Positions 10,583 through 24,238 of a stretch of 64,000 bases of DNA are shown here, piece by piece. The notes under the pieces were generated by a model. It saw nothing but the letters and a program-made list of their open reading frames with translations, was not told the origin of the DNA and did not search any database. Within the stretch, counting starts at the first letter, position 1. Each line of letters starts with the position of its first letter. A program made the position numbers and the translations under genes. The DNA is from Flaccisagitta enflata (lineage: Eukaryota; Chaetognatha; Sagittoidea; Aphragmophora): assembly GCA_965153355.1 (NCBI GenBank), contig OZ231128.1:37324001-37388000 (forward strand), given 5' to 3'.

Positions 10583-12694
10583 TCAATAAAGTATAGTCGC
10601 AGTGGCGGCGGCGGGTGGGGCTGAGACAGTCGAGGATGAGGAGAGACGCCGATTTGAGAGATTCCTCTGACCAGAGTAAGAAGTTCCGGCAAGTTGAGCT
10701 TCCAATGGACGAAAGGTCGGCGATTCAGAAAATGGCTTTTTGCTCAGCACAACTTCAATTTCCTGATGAAAACCATATTGGAAAAAAAGATTGATAAACT
10801 GATTGATAGATAGACAGATAGAGAGTGATGGACATACTGATGGATAGACTGATTAAGACACAGTCAAACATACGGATTGACAGCAAGAGAGGCTTATTGT
10901 CAGAGGCAGATGAGACTGATTGAAACCGTAGTTGAAAGTATGATAGACAGATGAAGTGATTGATGGACTGATTGATAGACAGACTGATAGACAGATGAAC
11001 TGAAAGACTCGATGATACAGAGAGGCATTGTTTGGTAGAGAAACAGAGAAAACTGATCGATAGACTATTTTATGGAGAGACTGATTGATTGGGAGAGACT
11101 GATAGAGAAATCGATAGACTGATAGATAGAATGACAAATAGTCCAAACAGACGGATAAAGAAAGGATGTTAGTTAGACAAACATGCAGACTGATTGAAAG
11201 ACAGGTAGACTAATTGAAAGACAGGTAGACTGATTAAAAGACAGGCAGACAGACTATAGACAGAGGGACTGAAACAGAGACTGACTAAAAGATGCAGACA
11301 GATTGAAAAAAACAGACAGGGAAAACCGACAGGCAGACTGACAAAAGGCGGATAAGGAGACTGATTCAGAGACAGACAGGCAGACTGACTAAGAGACAGA
11401 CAGGCAGACTTATTGAAAGACAGGCAGACTGATTGAAAACTTACTCACTTGAAAGTCTTTCAGCCTATGGACATCACGACTTTTCCTGACGATCGTATCA
11501 GGCAATTTTCTAATCTTCAAAATGAGATTCGGCGTCGGAATACGCAATTCGTCGCAGAGGATGTCGACAAACGACTCGAACGTCAGCAACTCTGTCATCG
11601 ACATTGAGCCGTTGCTGTCAAGCTTTCGACGGGAAGGCGGCGCTGATGACGATGCGGCGACGCCACCGCCATCTGCTTCTTGAGAAGATTGACGTACTCC
11701 TGTTCTTCCTAAGGAATCTCCATATTTTGCAGCCGACTGTTGATGAGCTTCATCGACGTGGACGTCCTCGTCGACGGCCACCATGACGTCGCATTCCAAA
11801 CGAGGAAACTCCACTTCGATGAAGTCGGTGTCGAGTTGATCGGCGACGCGAACTTTGAGCACGAATATGCGAGGATGATACCCGGGATAAGGAGCAAACG
11901 CCTGGCACGTTGGGTGGTGAAGATGAGGTGGCAGGTAATGCTGCTGCGGAATGTAATGCGGCGGTTGTTGTTGCTGTTGAGGGCTGTAATGTTGTTGCGA
12001 AGGAGGCTGAGGATGATGAGGAGGGGCATGGTGCCCATGCCGACGAGCGTGTGCGGTGGCAGTGCTATCGAGAGATGGAATTGGAATGGAGGCAGCGGGA
12101 TGGTCGTTTTCAAACCGAGTCACCTTTTCATCGTTATTGTTATCAACAGCCTCCTTGTGCTTAGTAATAGCTTCATTGCCGACATAAGGAAACGCCGGAT
12201 TTCGAATGTAATTGGGCACAAACTCAGGCATCGCCTTTGACGAAGAAGTGGCGTCGCCTTTCGATAAGGCGCCGTTATTATTGTTTGCGGCGTCGTCGCA
12301 TATAACTGCAGGTGGGGGCGTTTGGGCGCCGAGACGTTTCGCGATGACGTTGCAGGTGGCGATGCCAGAAGGCAACTCATCCTTGAAGTTAGGTATGGCA
12401 GGATCAGCCCCATACTGGAATAAATGAGAAAGAAAACTATAGAATGCGAGTCGGTTGAAGCAATATTCCCGCTGTTGCAATCTGAGTAACATTTTCCACT
12501 GCTAACCCAACCTTTAAAAGCAGGTCGACGATGGTGCCGTGACCTCTTTTGCTGGCCCAGTGGAGCGCCGTCCAACCATTGATGGCGTGTCGATCATTCA
12601 CATCGATTGCGCCACGTTGCAAAATGGACGCCACGCCATCCACGTCACCGATGGCGCAGGCCTCACGTAACGACTCCACATTGTCCACCGGCAT
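10583..12694 (-). CDS. ANKRD40: Ankyrin repeat domain protein 40, 3 exons
   Basis: Minus-strand coding exons: 12512-12694, 11449-12414, 10583-10762; all introns are phase 0; 442 aa. An in-frame TAG lies two codons upstream of the chosen ATG. Residues 1-95 hold ankyrin repeats (REACAIGDVDGVASILQRG, NGWTALHWASKRGHGTIVDL and, across the junction, YGADPAIPN). Then comes the family-specific motif PEFVPNYIRNPAFPYV. A His/Gln/Pro-rich low-complexity stretch follows (PPHHPQPPSQQHYSPQQQQQ). The C-terminal ubiquitin-like conserved region has FVLKVRVADQ, DFIEVEFPR, KIRKLPDTIVRKSRDVHRLK and DFQ. Exon 3 continues with EIEVVLSKK and GQRNLSNRRLSS. Human ANKRD40 has the same order, ending near Cys/Tyr-Asn-Arg-Arg. 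The molecular role is poorly known. Longer than human mainly because of the low-complexity middle and an acidic/Ser-rich insert. Confidence 0.95.
10793..11440. repeat. Degenerate GATAGACTGATTGA / GACAGGCAGACT repeat in ANKRD40 intron 2
   Basis: Imperfect repeats of GACTGATTGATAGACAGA and GAAAGACAGGCAGACT type. The array runs up to the exon-2 donor (11448-11447). Confidence 0.85.
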
Positions 12695-14567
<1,873 letters not shown>

Positions 14568-15791
14568 GCTACAGTAGATGTTGTCTAGACTTGGAAATAT
14601 GGGGGAATTCACTACAACCAGACAAATAAACTTGAGAGACATATTTAAAATATAAGCTATTAAAAGGATGCTTTATTACCTATGGGTTTTGGTTGCTATG
14701 GAAACACATTTCCATGTATTCACGCTAATATATTAATATTTTGAAAAATTTTTTAAGGGAACTATGTTTAAAATAAAATTTGCTACAACCTTCCCACTAG
14801 GGGTGTTCCAAGGGTGATTTTTACCCTTGTACGAATGTAAGCCGAGGTTTATTTACCCTTGTACGAATGTAAGCCGAGTGTGAAGAATGTGCTTGTTTTC
14901 TATATGATTGGTGGAACAATATCCCTCACTATACCGTAACTGAAATAAATGGACGAGGGCCTTGTAAACCCTCACTGACTAAGTGTTACGCGCACCACTC
15001 ACACATTCACACACATACGCACACATATGTCACTGACGCGTTTTACGCAGCGGCGACACGGCAGCAGCGCAGCGGCGACACAGCGGGAAACACGTCCTAA
15101 CATTTATACTTCTGTGTACAAAGGTGTTCCCAGATTTAGAGATGCTGTTTTTAGTTGCGTGAACACATCTCTACACCCTGCTTTGTCCGTCCGTCACACT
15201 TTTGCTTAAATCAAATTTATTTCATATTGTCATGTTACACTAAGTCATTCCAAGTCATAGTCAGTTTAGTTAATGTTGCCATTTTAGTGAATTTTGTAAT
15301 TTATGTCAACTTACGTCAATTAAGGCCATTCCCGGTCAATCTAAGTGCTTTTTATTTTAGGGTCATTTTATGTTGTTTTAAGGCATTTTTCGTCATTTTT
15401 AGATGCGTCCTTGCATCTCTATAATAGGCTGTCTGTTGGTACATTGGTCGAAAACGCATTCATTCAAAATATCTAATTATAAATAAGCTAAATCAACACC
15501 TCAGAAAATGGCTGATTTTCACCCTAACAAGGCCCTATACACGGCTACCAAAGTTGCGTGCGAGTGGGAAGGGGTGGTGATTAAAAAGGCTAACCAAGCA
15601 TTTGGGTAGGACCGGTAATGCATGTCCTTGAAATAGTAGCTATTTGAGCTGAAGGTAGGGGTGCTAGCGATTTTGACTGCCTCTCTCACTGTAATGTCAT
15701 TATGTTTTTGGTGGATATCCCATTGCACAATCAGTTGAATCGTTTTTTCACTCAAGATTATTTTTATGGACAGAAATTGTTGCTCGATGTG

Positions 15792-15837
15792 TCCACTCTC
15801 TCTCACTCTTTCTCTTTCTCTCTCTCTCTCTCTCTTT

Positions 15838-15914
<77 letters not shown>
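15792..15914. repeat. (CT)n microsatellite
   Basis: Nearly pure CT tract that directly abuts the CAGCGG element at 15915. Confidence 0.95.
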
Positions 15915-15918
<4 letters not shown>

Positions 15919-16500
15919 GGGGAGCGGCCCCGAAGGGGACGAAGTCCTGTAGAACACAGGGGGACTTTCGTTCGTCCGTCCATCCGTTCGTCCGTTAGTC
16001 CCCTCAGGCCTCAAATCTGGCCTCTCAGGCCGCAAATCCAGCCTCTCAGGTCTCAAATCCAGCCTCCCAGGCCTCAAATCTGACCTCTCAGGCCTAAAAT
16101 CTGGCCTCAGGCCACAAATCTGGCCTCTTAAGCCACAAATCTGGCCTCCAGGCCTCAAACCTGGCCTCTCATGCCTCAAATAAGGCCTCTCAGGCCTCAA
16201 ATCAGCCATCTAAACCTCTATCTATTGCTCCCAGGCTTCAAATCAGTCCTCTGGCCTTTCATCCCTTAATCCAGCTCTCTCAAGCCTCAAGTTAGCCCTC
16301 TAAAGCTTCCAATTGGCATTCTGAGGCCTTATATCAGCCTTCTTAGACCTCAGTTTAGGCTCTTGAATGCCTTCAGTCAGCCCTCTATAGCATCTCATCC
16401 ACTTCTTCAGGTAGGACGCTGCCCTGCCGCTGCCGCTGCCCTGCTTCCCCTCACTCCAATTCACAATCACTCAAAGCAGGGTAACGGGTATCGCTGACCA
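15915..16500. mobile_element. CAGCGG hairpin element, copy 3
   Basis: Left end GGGGAGCGGCCCCGAAGGGG and CCTGTAGAACACAGGGGGA, then TTCGTCCGTCCATCCGTTCG, then GGCCTCAAATCTGGCCTCTC-type units, then GCCGCTGCCCTGC and tail GGTATCGCTGACCAC. Nested in the 2.5-kb transposon; a second CT tract (16526-16619) follows. Confidence 0.65.
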
Positions 16501-16520
16501 CATATTGCCCTTGGGCGATC

Positions 16521-16622
<102 letters not shown>

Positions 16623-17133
16623 GCTCTCTCTCTTTCTTTCTGTCTAAAATCATCTCTCAACTTGAAATTCAGCAAAATCAACTTGATTTTAGTAACAAAA
16701 CCTTCGGAAGTATACTTCGGCATTTAGCTAAAACATTTGTACAATCCGAAACAAGGGCCGAAACAAGCTAGAACATTTGTTGTTGTTTGCCCTCCAAGCC
16801 GAGCCCTTGGAACAACCCTACTTCCCACAATATGTTCTGTAAGAATATTGCCCGTTTAGCCGTAGTAAATTTCATTTTAAACAATGTTCTCTCAAAAATT
16901 TCTCGAAATATTGATACTTTAGCATAAATACATAGAAACACGTTTTCATAGCAACCAACACCCATGGGCAATAGAGCATCCTTTTATTAGTTTATATTTC
17001 ATATTTTAATTCAGGTTTTTCTTCTTGTGATGAATTCCCCCTAGAGGACATCTACTGTATCTCTATCTCATTTGCAAGGCTTCTTTAAAAAGTGACGTTC
17101 TTAAAAAAAATTAAAAAAAGTATATTAGACATA

Positions 17134-17940
17134 ACAGGGTGTGCAAAAAATTTCGCATCAGCCATCCAATCTACAGAAAAAACACTAATATTGAAGAAAT
17201 TCTCTCAAATTAATACATCCGAATCTGTATTTTAAGTTAAAAATTAAGTTTTTCTTCATACTGTAGCTTGAGGTCACATAATAGAAAGCAGAATACATTT
17301 TAAGACCAATAAGGACTTAAATATCTATCTATCTAAATTTGATTGATGTATTTTTATTGACTGCAACTTTCCTCTAAGACCTAACTAGGGCAGGCCTGTA
17401 TATAGTTGCATATTCCCCCCCCCGGCAGGGGGGGGAATAAAATCAAAGGATTTGGAAATGGGGAAGAAAATCAAAAGGTAGAAAAACCAAAAATAAAAAA
17501 ATATAGAAGATATTACACTTTTGGCAGTACTAAAATGTAATATTAAGTTACCACAACACTATTTAATACTTTTTAAACCAAAATATTACTTTATAGGGGG
17601 TATATGGGGAAGAAAAACAAATATATTTTGACCCCGCGGGGAAGAAAATCAAAGGACCAGGGGGGGGAAAGAAATCAAAGGTCGTGCAACTATATACACC
17701 CCTGAACTAGGGACCAATAGAACTGCAAATACCATAATTTTTGAATTTTAAAACACAGCTCTACAGATACAATCATGTTAAAATCTACATGTTATATCAG
17801 CTATTCTTAGTTTCTACTTTTAACTGATATACTTGATATATAATTTTAATCTTAAATCATACTTTATTTATAATTTAACTCCCATAACAAATATGGTTTT
17901 CAAGAAACGGACCAAGTACGAAATTTTTTGCACACACTGT
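17134..17940. mobile_element. Tc1/mariner-like element, non-autonomous
   Basis: Terminal inverted repeats ACAGGGTGTGCAAAAAATTT (left) and ACAGTGTGTGCAAAAAATTT (right, reversed), each flanked by TA (17132-17133, 17941-17942). This terminus and TA duplication are typical of Tc1/mariner elements. No transposase frame. A hAT MITE is nested inside. Confidence 0.85.
17391..17704. mobile_element. hAT-type MITE nested in the mariner element
   Basis: Ends CAGGCCTGTATATAGTTGCA and, reversed, CAGGGGTGTATATAGTTGCA. Flanked by a perfect 8-bp direct repeat AACTAGGG (17383-17390 and 17705-17712). An 8-bp duplication and CAGG termini are hallmarks of hAT elements. The interior has poly-C/poly-G and GGGGAAGAAAATCAAAGG words repeated in inverted form. 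Confidence 0.9.
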
Positions 17941-18369
17941 TAATCTGCAACACGCTAAATACATGATGAAAACAGGTCGCTACTCTTTTATGTCGAAGAC
18001 GAGAAACAGCACAGATCCTACAAACAGGTGACTAGATTTATTGATTTGAATGACAACCGGTCCCAAATCACTGTGCTTTTCGTTCTCTGAAATAAGGATC
18101 AGAATAGAAACCTAGTATTCCTGATGCTCTCGTGTATACGGCTATCAAAATTGGCCTAGCCAATACTACAATAACTGCCAAATGAAATTGATCCGATAAC
18201 AAAAAAACTTAAGTAATTCAATTCAAATTTTTAAGATCAACAATGAATCAAATTCGACCCGCGAAAGCAAATAACCAATCAAGATTTTTTTTAATTTGCA
18301 ACGAAATAACAAGAACAAATAATTTTGTTCCGTCTCCATGAGTTTGACCAAGGTGCTAAAATCTTTTTT

Positions 18370-18617
18370 AGTCGCGTGCACGCGACTCTACAACCCACTC
18401 TGTCCGTCTGTCAGTTGGTCGGTCGGTCTGTCGGTTTGTTGGTAACACTTTGCTTTTTTTCGTCGTTTTACATCATATTCAGGCATTTTAAGACATTTCA
18501 AGTTATTTAAAGTTATTTCTAATCAATTTACATTTTGTCGCTTAGTCTTTTTGTCTTTTAGTCTTTCAGTCTTATGGTCTTAACGACCGCACGCGACTGT
18601 AAGGTGTTGGCCTTGTT
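18370..18617. mobile_element. GTCGCG hairpin element, copy 4 (borders defined by empty site)
   Basis: Copy B of the segmental duplication lacks it: copy B reads GCTAAAATATTTTTTGAATA while copy A reads GCTAAAATCTTTTTT, then 248 bp, then GAATATAATAG. The element starts with the perfect palindrome AGTCGCGTGCACGCGACT, continues CTACAACCCACTCTGTCCGT, contains CATTTTAAG/TTTAAAG words and ends CGCACGCGACTGTAAGGTGT then TGGCCTTGTT. At most a 1-2 bp T target duplication can be present. Confidence 0.85.
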
Positions 18618-18693
18618 GAATATAATAGATGACGCGGAGAACGGGTGAGAGTATGATAGACTGAGAGAAAGAAAGAAAGAGAAAGAGGGAGAT

Positions 18694-18747
<54 letters not shown>

Positions 18748-18749
18748 AT

Positions 18750-21700
18750 TCATCGGAATTTGTCTTGGCACTTTTGGCAATTCCAAACGTCTGGAATGGA
18801 CGATTTTTTAAGTTTGACGCAGGAGAGATGAAACCACGTGGCACACGAATCGCATTCAACCATCGGTCGGCCTATAAAGAGAAAAAGCAAAGCATACCAA
18901 GTTAATTTTCTCTTCTCTTTCATTCTCTGTTGTTGACACGAGCATTCTCAAAGTAAAATTTGTCGGGAAAAAAATTGAAGTCAGTCTTCGACTTTTTGAC
19001 ATATTCCAGAGAAACAGGGTTCTTCTGCAAAAGTTGAGGGTCTCGATTGAGCGAATGAGCCCTCAAACGAAATTGATAGCTTAAGTTATTTGGATAATTC
19101 TCTTTCATTTGGTGCCAAGCAGAATGCTCTACAACAAATATTTTTCGCGCTATGATTTTTTAAAGATTTATTTATGAAAAATTCAAATTGACTTTTTTCG
19201 ATTTATTATGATTTTAAGTAGAATCAATAAAGGAGTGTATCTATGCTTGTTTGAGCATGCAAATACAAGAAAACATGTTTATAAGCATAGCTGCTCATAT
19301 GAGAGGGTGTTTTTGAGCAGTCTAGCTCATTTAGCTGATTTAGCTCTATCTTTTTTTCTGATTTCAAATGTGATAAATGAATAAATATTTTGATATATAT
19401 TTAAGCAAGCAGACACAAAAAAACATGTCAGTAAACTCAGTTGCTCATTTGCGAGGGTGTTTTTATGTATTCTAGCTCACTTAGCTCATTTAGCTCAATC
19501 TGATCTTTAATAGGATAAATACATATATGCAAATACAAGAAAGCATATCAGTAAGCATAGCTGGTTGTGTGGTTGAGTGATTTTAAGCATTTTAGCTTAT
19601 CTAGCTCATTTGGCTCAGTCCTATATTTCCCTGATTATCAGTGCAACCAATACATGCAAGTGCTCTTGATTTGATCTAACAAATAAAAAAATTTGCAGTG
19701 ACTGAAAAAAAAAGTTAGTGAAAAGTGACCAATGCTTACGACTTTTTTTCCTCACGGCGACAGCCGCCAATACTAGTTTTCTAGCTAACAAATTAGTTGT
19801 TGTTGCATGTTGTTCGTTTTCGGGTGTAGTTGCCTCTCGTTTTTTGCTACATAATGTTCATAATCATTATCTGTCGACTTTTAGTTATCATTTTTATTCT
19901 TGATATCGTTTGTTTGATGTTATTGTTTTTGTTTGTTGTAATATTGTTTTTTTTCTATTTATGCTCACTTGTTTATAGTTACAGCTTATGCTTTTTACTG
20001 TAACAAGTTGTTATTGCTTTTTTATCTTTGTGGTTATTGTATATATACCTATACCTATAGGTTGGTTTTTTTGTTGTATTTGTTGTCATTGCTGTTGTTA
20101 TTGTTATTATTATTGTAGTTGTTAATATGTTTATGGATGTTTTGTTGTTGTCGACTTCTGTGTTTATGTTGACTTTTTTGATGAGGTTTTAAGTATTGTT
20201 GTTATTTGCTTGCTTATTTTTTTTATTTTTTTTTATTGTTGACAGTTTTTGAATGTTTATGTTGTTGGTGTTTTTTATATTTGCTTGCTGTTAATGTTTG
20301 TTGTCTAAAACTATCGACCTTAATCATGATCGTAGTTTTTAAATGTTGTTGTTAATGATCATGGTTTTTTTCTATGTTCGCAAACGTAGCTGTTGCGTAC
20401 GTTGTCACTGTGGTTTGTCATTGTTGTCGTCGACGTGGGTTGTAATTATTGTTGTTGTAATTATTGTCGTTGTAATCATTGTCGTTGTAATCATTGTCGT
20501 TGTAATCATTGTCGTTGTAATCATTGTCGTTGTAATCATTGTCGTTGTAATCATTGTCGTTGTAATCATTGTCGTTGTAATCATTGTCGTTGTAATCATT
20601 GTCGTTGTAATCATTGTCGTTGTAATCATTGTCGTTGTAATCATTGTCGTTGTAATCATTGTCGTTGTAATCATTGTCGTTTGTAATCATTGTCGTTGTA
20701 ATCATTGTCGTTGTAATCATTGTCGTTGTAATCATTGTCGTTGTAATCATTGTCGTTGTAATCATTGTCGTTGTAATCATTGTCGTTGTAATCATTGTCG
20801 TTGTAATCATTGTCGTTGTAATCATTGTCGTTGTAATCATTGTCGTTGTAATCATTGTCGTTGTAATCATTGTCGTTGTAATCATTGTCGTTGTAATCAT
20901 TGTCGTTGTAATCATTGTCGTTGTAATCATTGTCGTTGTAATCATAGTCGTTGTAATCATAGTTGTTGTAATCATAGTTGTTGTAATTGTTATGGGTAAG
21001 TACTGAGTATGTATTGTATCGATGTCAACAACGAATCTACTTACCGGCGAAAGGCTTTCGACAGAAGCAAGTGACGGAGTTGGCGTCAGCGTCATCTGCC
21101 TCTTCCACCTTCAGTGTTCGTTTTCTTCCGTCGGACGATTTGGATTGAATGATGTAGGCGCTGCCATGAGAGTTGGCTCCTGCCCCTGCTCCATCCATCA
21201 ACGACGTAGACGGTGAATCGGGCGCGCGACGAATCGAAGACGACGATGACGACTTAATATGAATAAAGGCGTTATTCGTGTAGTGGCTTCCACCGCTTCC
21301 GGTCGACGATGAAGTCGATGACATTGACGACGCCGAAGAGGACGAGCAAGACGCCGAAGGTGATGAAGGCGAATCGTCCAAAGTGGAAGAAGAAAATTCT
21401 CTCGTGAAAATGGAAGTTTCAGACATTTTTTTCTCAACGTTGAGAGTGGCCGAGGAAGAACCGTTGGCGCGATGACGAGGAGCAGAAGTGGATGGATGTT
21501 GGTGTTGCGGCAAATGGTGCTGTAATTGGTGAGGCAGCGGCGACGAAGGCGAAGGAAGCGAAGGCAACGAGAAGGAAGGCGTCGTCGCGACGACCCCCAA
21601 AGGCGAGATCGGAGTCATCGGCTGATCCACGGCGCTCGACGAAGATGAACGACACGTTACCAGGGGACTTTCAGCGGGAAATGGCGAAGAATTGGAAGAT

Positions 21701-22975
21701 GAACAAGTCGCAAAAGGCGAATCTGGCGGTGGCGTGTCGGGATCGTGAGGATAGTAACGAAATGAATGATGAGAGGGAAGATGATTAAGAGGTTGACTCA
21801 ATTGATGATCGGAGAGGGCGCGAGAGGGAATGATAGATGTTGGAGACGAAGACTTTGCAGTGGCAAACTTGGGCGGTCGACCTCGCGGCTTCGGTGGCGG
21901 CTTTTGTTGCTCAAGCTGTTTAGACGGATTCGCGGCGATGTTGTTGAATACTCCTTGTTTCGCGGCGCCAATTTGGCCTTGAAACTCGCCGTCGATGGAG
22001 GGGGCGAGGCCACTGGCAAATGAAGTGTGAGATCCAAGCGACGCTACGTAATCGAGCACGTCTTTGCGCTTCGTTTCCGGCGTAGCATCCGGCAAACGCT
22101 GCATGGCCATCGACGATGATGAGGAATGAGCTGATCTTCCACGTGGCGTCGTCGAAGTTGATGATTCATTGGAAGAGAAGTTGGCGAGGTGATGCAACGG
22201 CGGCGGCGAAAATGCCAACGTCGCCGGGTTAAAATCGCGTTCGTTAACGTCGTGATGACGCCGCGATGACGCCGAGACCAAGGAAGGCGAGGCCGCCGAA
22301 GAAAAAGGCGGAGGAGAACGTTGGACGGAGCTTGGAGAAGACGAATGCGGAGGCGATCGAAAGTCGCTTCGCGAGGTTGAAGGCGGTGGCGAGGAAGAGG
22401 AGGAGGAGGCGAAATGAGGTACGCTGAACGAAGAAGGCGAAGGGAAAGAACGTGGAGACGCCGTCGCTGCTGTGCTGGACGAAGATTGACGCAAAGGCGA
22501 CGCCACCGCAGGCACACAATCTATGAAGAAAATGGCTCAAAAATTGTCATGGGGCTTGGATTGCAACAATTCAGACTCAAAACTCAAAAGGATACACAAT
22601 TGCACTAGATAGAGACAAGAAGGCGCCCAAAAGCAAGAATACTGTACATATAGAAACGCGCTGCTTGCCTACAACGCAAAACATGCATAAAACTCATCCT
22701 TATAATGAAATAATTTGCGTGCTATGCACGCACGCAGTCTTTAGGCGCTGTTTAAAAATGCAACAAAAGTTTTTTTAAACTCATGTTTAACCACCTTGTA
22801 TTCGTAGATTATCATATCCGGCATACTCGAGGACGAAGTCGCAAAACTGCAGGAAATCAGCGGAGGTTCGAGGACGCTTCCGCGGCGACGAGGGTACATT
22901 TGGATCATCGACTTGATTCGCCAATGGAAGAGGAGGCGGTGGTGGTCGCTGAGACAAGGCGTTGCGCGCCATCAT
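18750..22975 (-). CDS. PHF13: PHD finger protein 13/23-like, 3 exons
   Basis: Nuclear chromatin reader; PHF13 binds H3K4me3 through its PHD finger, PHF23 is its vertebrate paralogue. Minus-strand coding exons: 22795-22975, 21045-22520, 18750-18871; both introns phase 1; 592 aa. Exon 1 has the family N-terminal motif in [20 protein letters not shown]. Exon 2 is a very long Ser/Pro-rich region with an AT-hook-like [10 protein letters not shown] (about residue 275) and a second conserved patch TFC RK. The PHD finger is split: CFCRKPFAG at the end of exon 2, [20 protein letters not shown] and [10 protein letters not shown] in exon 3, giving all C4HC3 ligands. Stop TGA follows DKFR. Two adjacent ATGs open exon 1; the first is used here. 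The one-to-one choice between PHF13 and PHF23 is not possible from this sequence. Confidence 0.92.
18963..19776. mobile_element. Helitron-like non-autonomous element, copy 1
   Basis: Begins TCGGGAAAAAAATTGAAGTC and ends with hairpin CGGCGACAGCCG six bases before a terminal CTAG. Copy B of the duplication gives the empty site (AAAATTTG then T-rich TCTAGCTAAC), with no target duplication. 5' TC, 3' hairpin plus CTRR and no target duplication are Helitron hallmarks. The interior has three ~170-bp units with ATGCAAATACAAGAAA and TTTAGCTCATTTAGCTCA. A second copy is at 42680-43530. Confidence 0.85.
20455..20990. repeat. 15-bp satellite TCATTGTCGTTGTAA in PHF intron 2
   Basis: About 35 nearly perfect tandem copies. 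One extra T at 20681 shifts the register once; the last copies diverge (ATAGTTG). Reading frames are repeat translations (VVIIV..). It ends 50 bp from the exon-2 donor. Confidence 0.97.
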
Positions 22976-23164
22976 GAGTTACGGTTTCTTTGCCAGGATA
23001 ATACGTAATCACCGAGAGATAAGGTCCAATGCTTTACGGCGATGCAGATTCTCCTAGTTTCCTGAAACAAAAAGAAACCAAGATACAGTAACCCGAATTT
23101 TCAGTCACACGGACCCGATAAATAGCTTTGGCGACCAATTGGTCCGAACGTCAATATGACATTA
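22976..23164. other. Upstream region of the PHF gene
   Basis: Short interval between the PHF start codon and the foldback element. I see no clear TATA box or other signal. The foldback insertion lies only about 190 bp upstream of the start codon. Confidence 0.3.
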
Positions 23165-23689
23165 CTAACTATATTTTTTTTTTGTCAACATGAAAGTTTT
23201 CTCTAGGTGGCGCCCCCCTATCTTGGGTGTTTTTGCATGGGGAATCCATTGGTAAAGTCAAAAATGCAAAAAAACGGTGTTTAGAACTTGCCCTGGCCCG
23301 GTAACGAGCATATATGCCCTTTTCACTCTTTTTTTGCCATTTTTTGTCAGTTTTCAAAGATGAAGTTGCATTTAAATCACAAGAATTGCATAAATATACC
23401 TCCAATAGATGAATTTAGTCCACCTGAAACATTTATGAGCAGCTTGGCCCTCTTATGGGGGAATAATTGGCTCTTAGGGCCCCGTATTGAGCATTTTTTG
23501 AACAAATAAGCAGTAAATTATCGATTATTCTTCATTTATTGGTATAATCCTCCCTACTCAATCTCTATGTTATGTTGAATTGATAGAGAATTTCTCAAAG
23601 CCCAAATATTGCATGGGGCTGAGCAGGGGAAGGGGTTCTCAGGCATTTCAGCCAGGGCATCATTGAAAAAAAAAGTCCATAAATAACAA

Positions 23690-23907
23690 ACATGGTTAAT
23701 ACTTATAAGTCGCATGCAAGACTAACATTTAGAATGACATAGAATGATTAGAATGACTTAGAATGACTTGGTATACCCTAAAATAATCTTAAATGACTTG
23801 AAAAAAAGAAATTGATAAAAAAAAGTATAAGTATGGGATAGACAAACCAACCAATAGAGGGATAGATGGACAGACAAAGCAGAATGTAGAGTCGCGTGCA
23901 CGCGACT
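23690..23907. mobile_element. GTCGCG element in left foldback arm (reverse)
   Basis: Reversed copy ending AGTCGCGTGCACGCGACT (palindrome) at 23890-23907, with TAGAATGACTTAGAATGACT units inside and the end word AATACTTATAAGTCGCATGC at the left. Confidence 0.8.
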
Positions 23908-24202
23908 AAAAAGTTAGGTTTAGCTGATGAACTGACCAATCATTTGGACATGGCATAGTGTAAATTTCCATCTCCTTTTGATGGTTTATCTTGCAGAAGT
24001 TGGCAGTTTTTGAATAATCAAGGTCACCTTAGACATTTTACTCAAGTAATCCTGTCTCATGATAGGAAATTAACAAATTTTGCCTAGATATGAACATTAT
24101 TCAAACAAAAAAGTGATGATTCTTTGATAAACTGTTTACTGTAAACAATTGTGATAACTTGCATTTAAGACCCTGAGGGTGAGTGTGTGTGTGTGTGTGT
24201 GT

Positions 24203-24238
<36 letters not shown>

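Larger units (their letters stand above)
17745..20115. repeat. Segmental duplication, copy A (original, with PHF gene 3' end)
   Basis: About 1.2 kb of direct similarity to 60028-61434, then resumed similarity of 19777-20115 to 62411-62770. It begins inside the mariner element, includes its right end, the last PHF exon and part of the last intron. Insertions specific to this copy: the GTCGCG element 18370-18617 and the Helitron-like element 18963-19776. Confidence 0.85.

Noticed and set aside
11740-12240. Plus-strand frame of 166 residues
   Set aside because: Antisense shadow of ANKRD40 exon 2.
20343-21095. Possible CRISPR-like array or repetitive protein
   Set aside because: Units are contiguous 15-bp copies without spacers, in a eukaryotic intron; a simple satellite.
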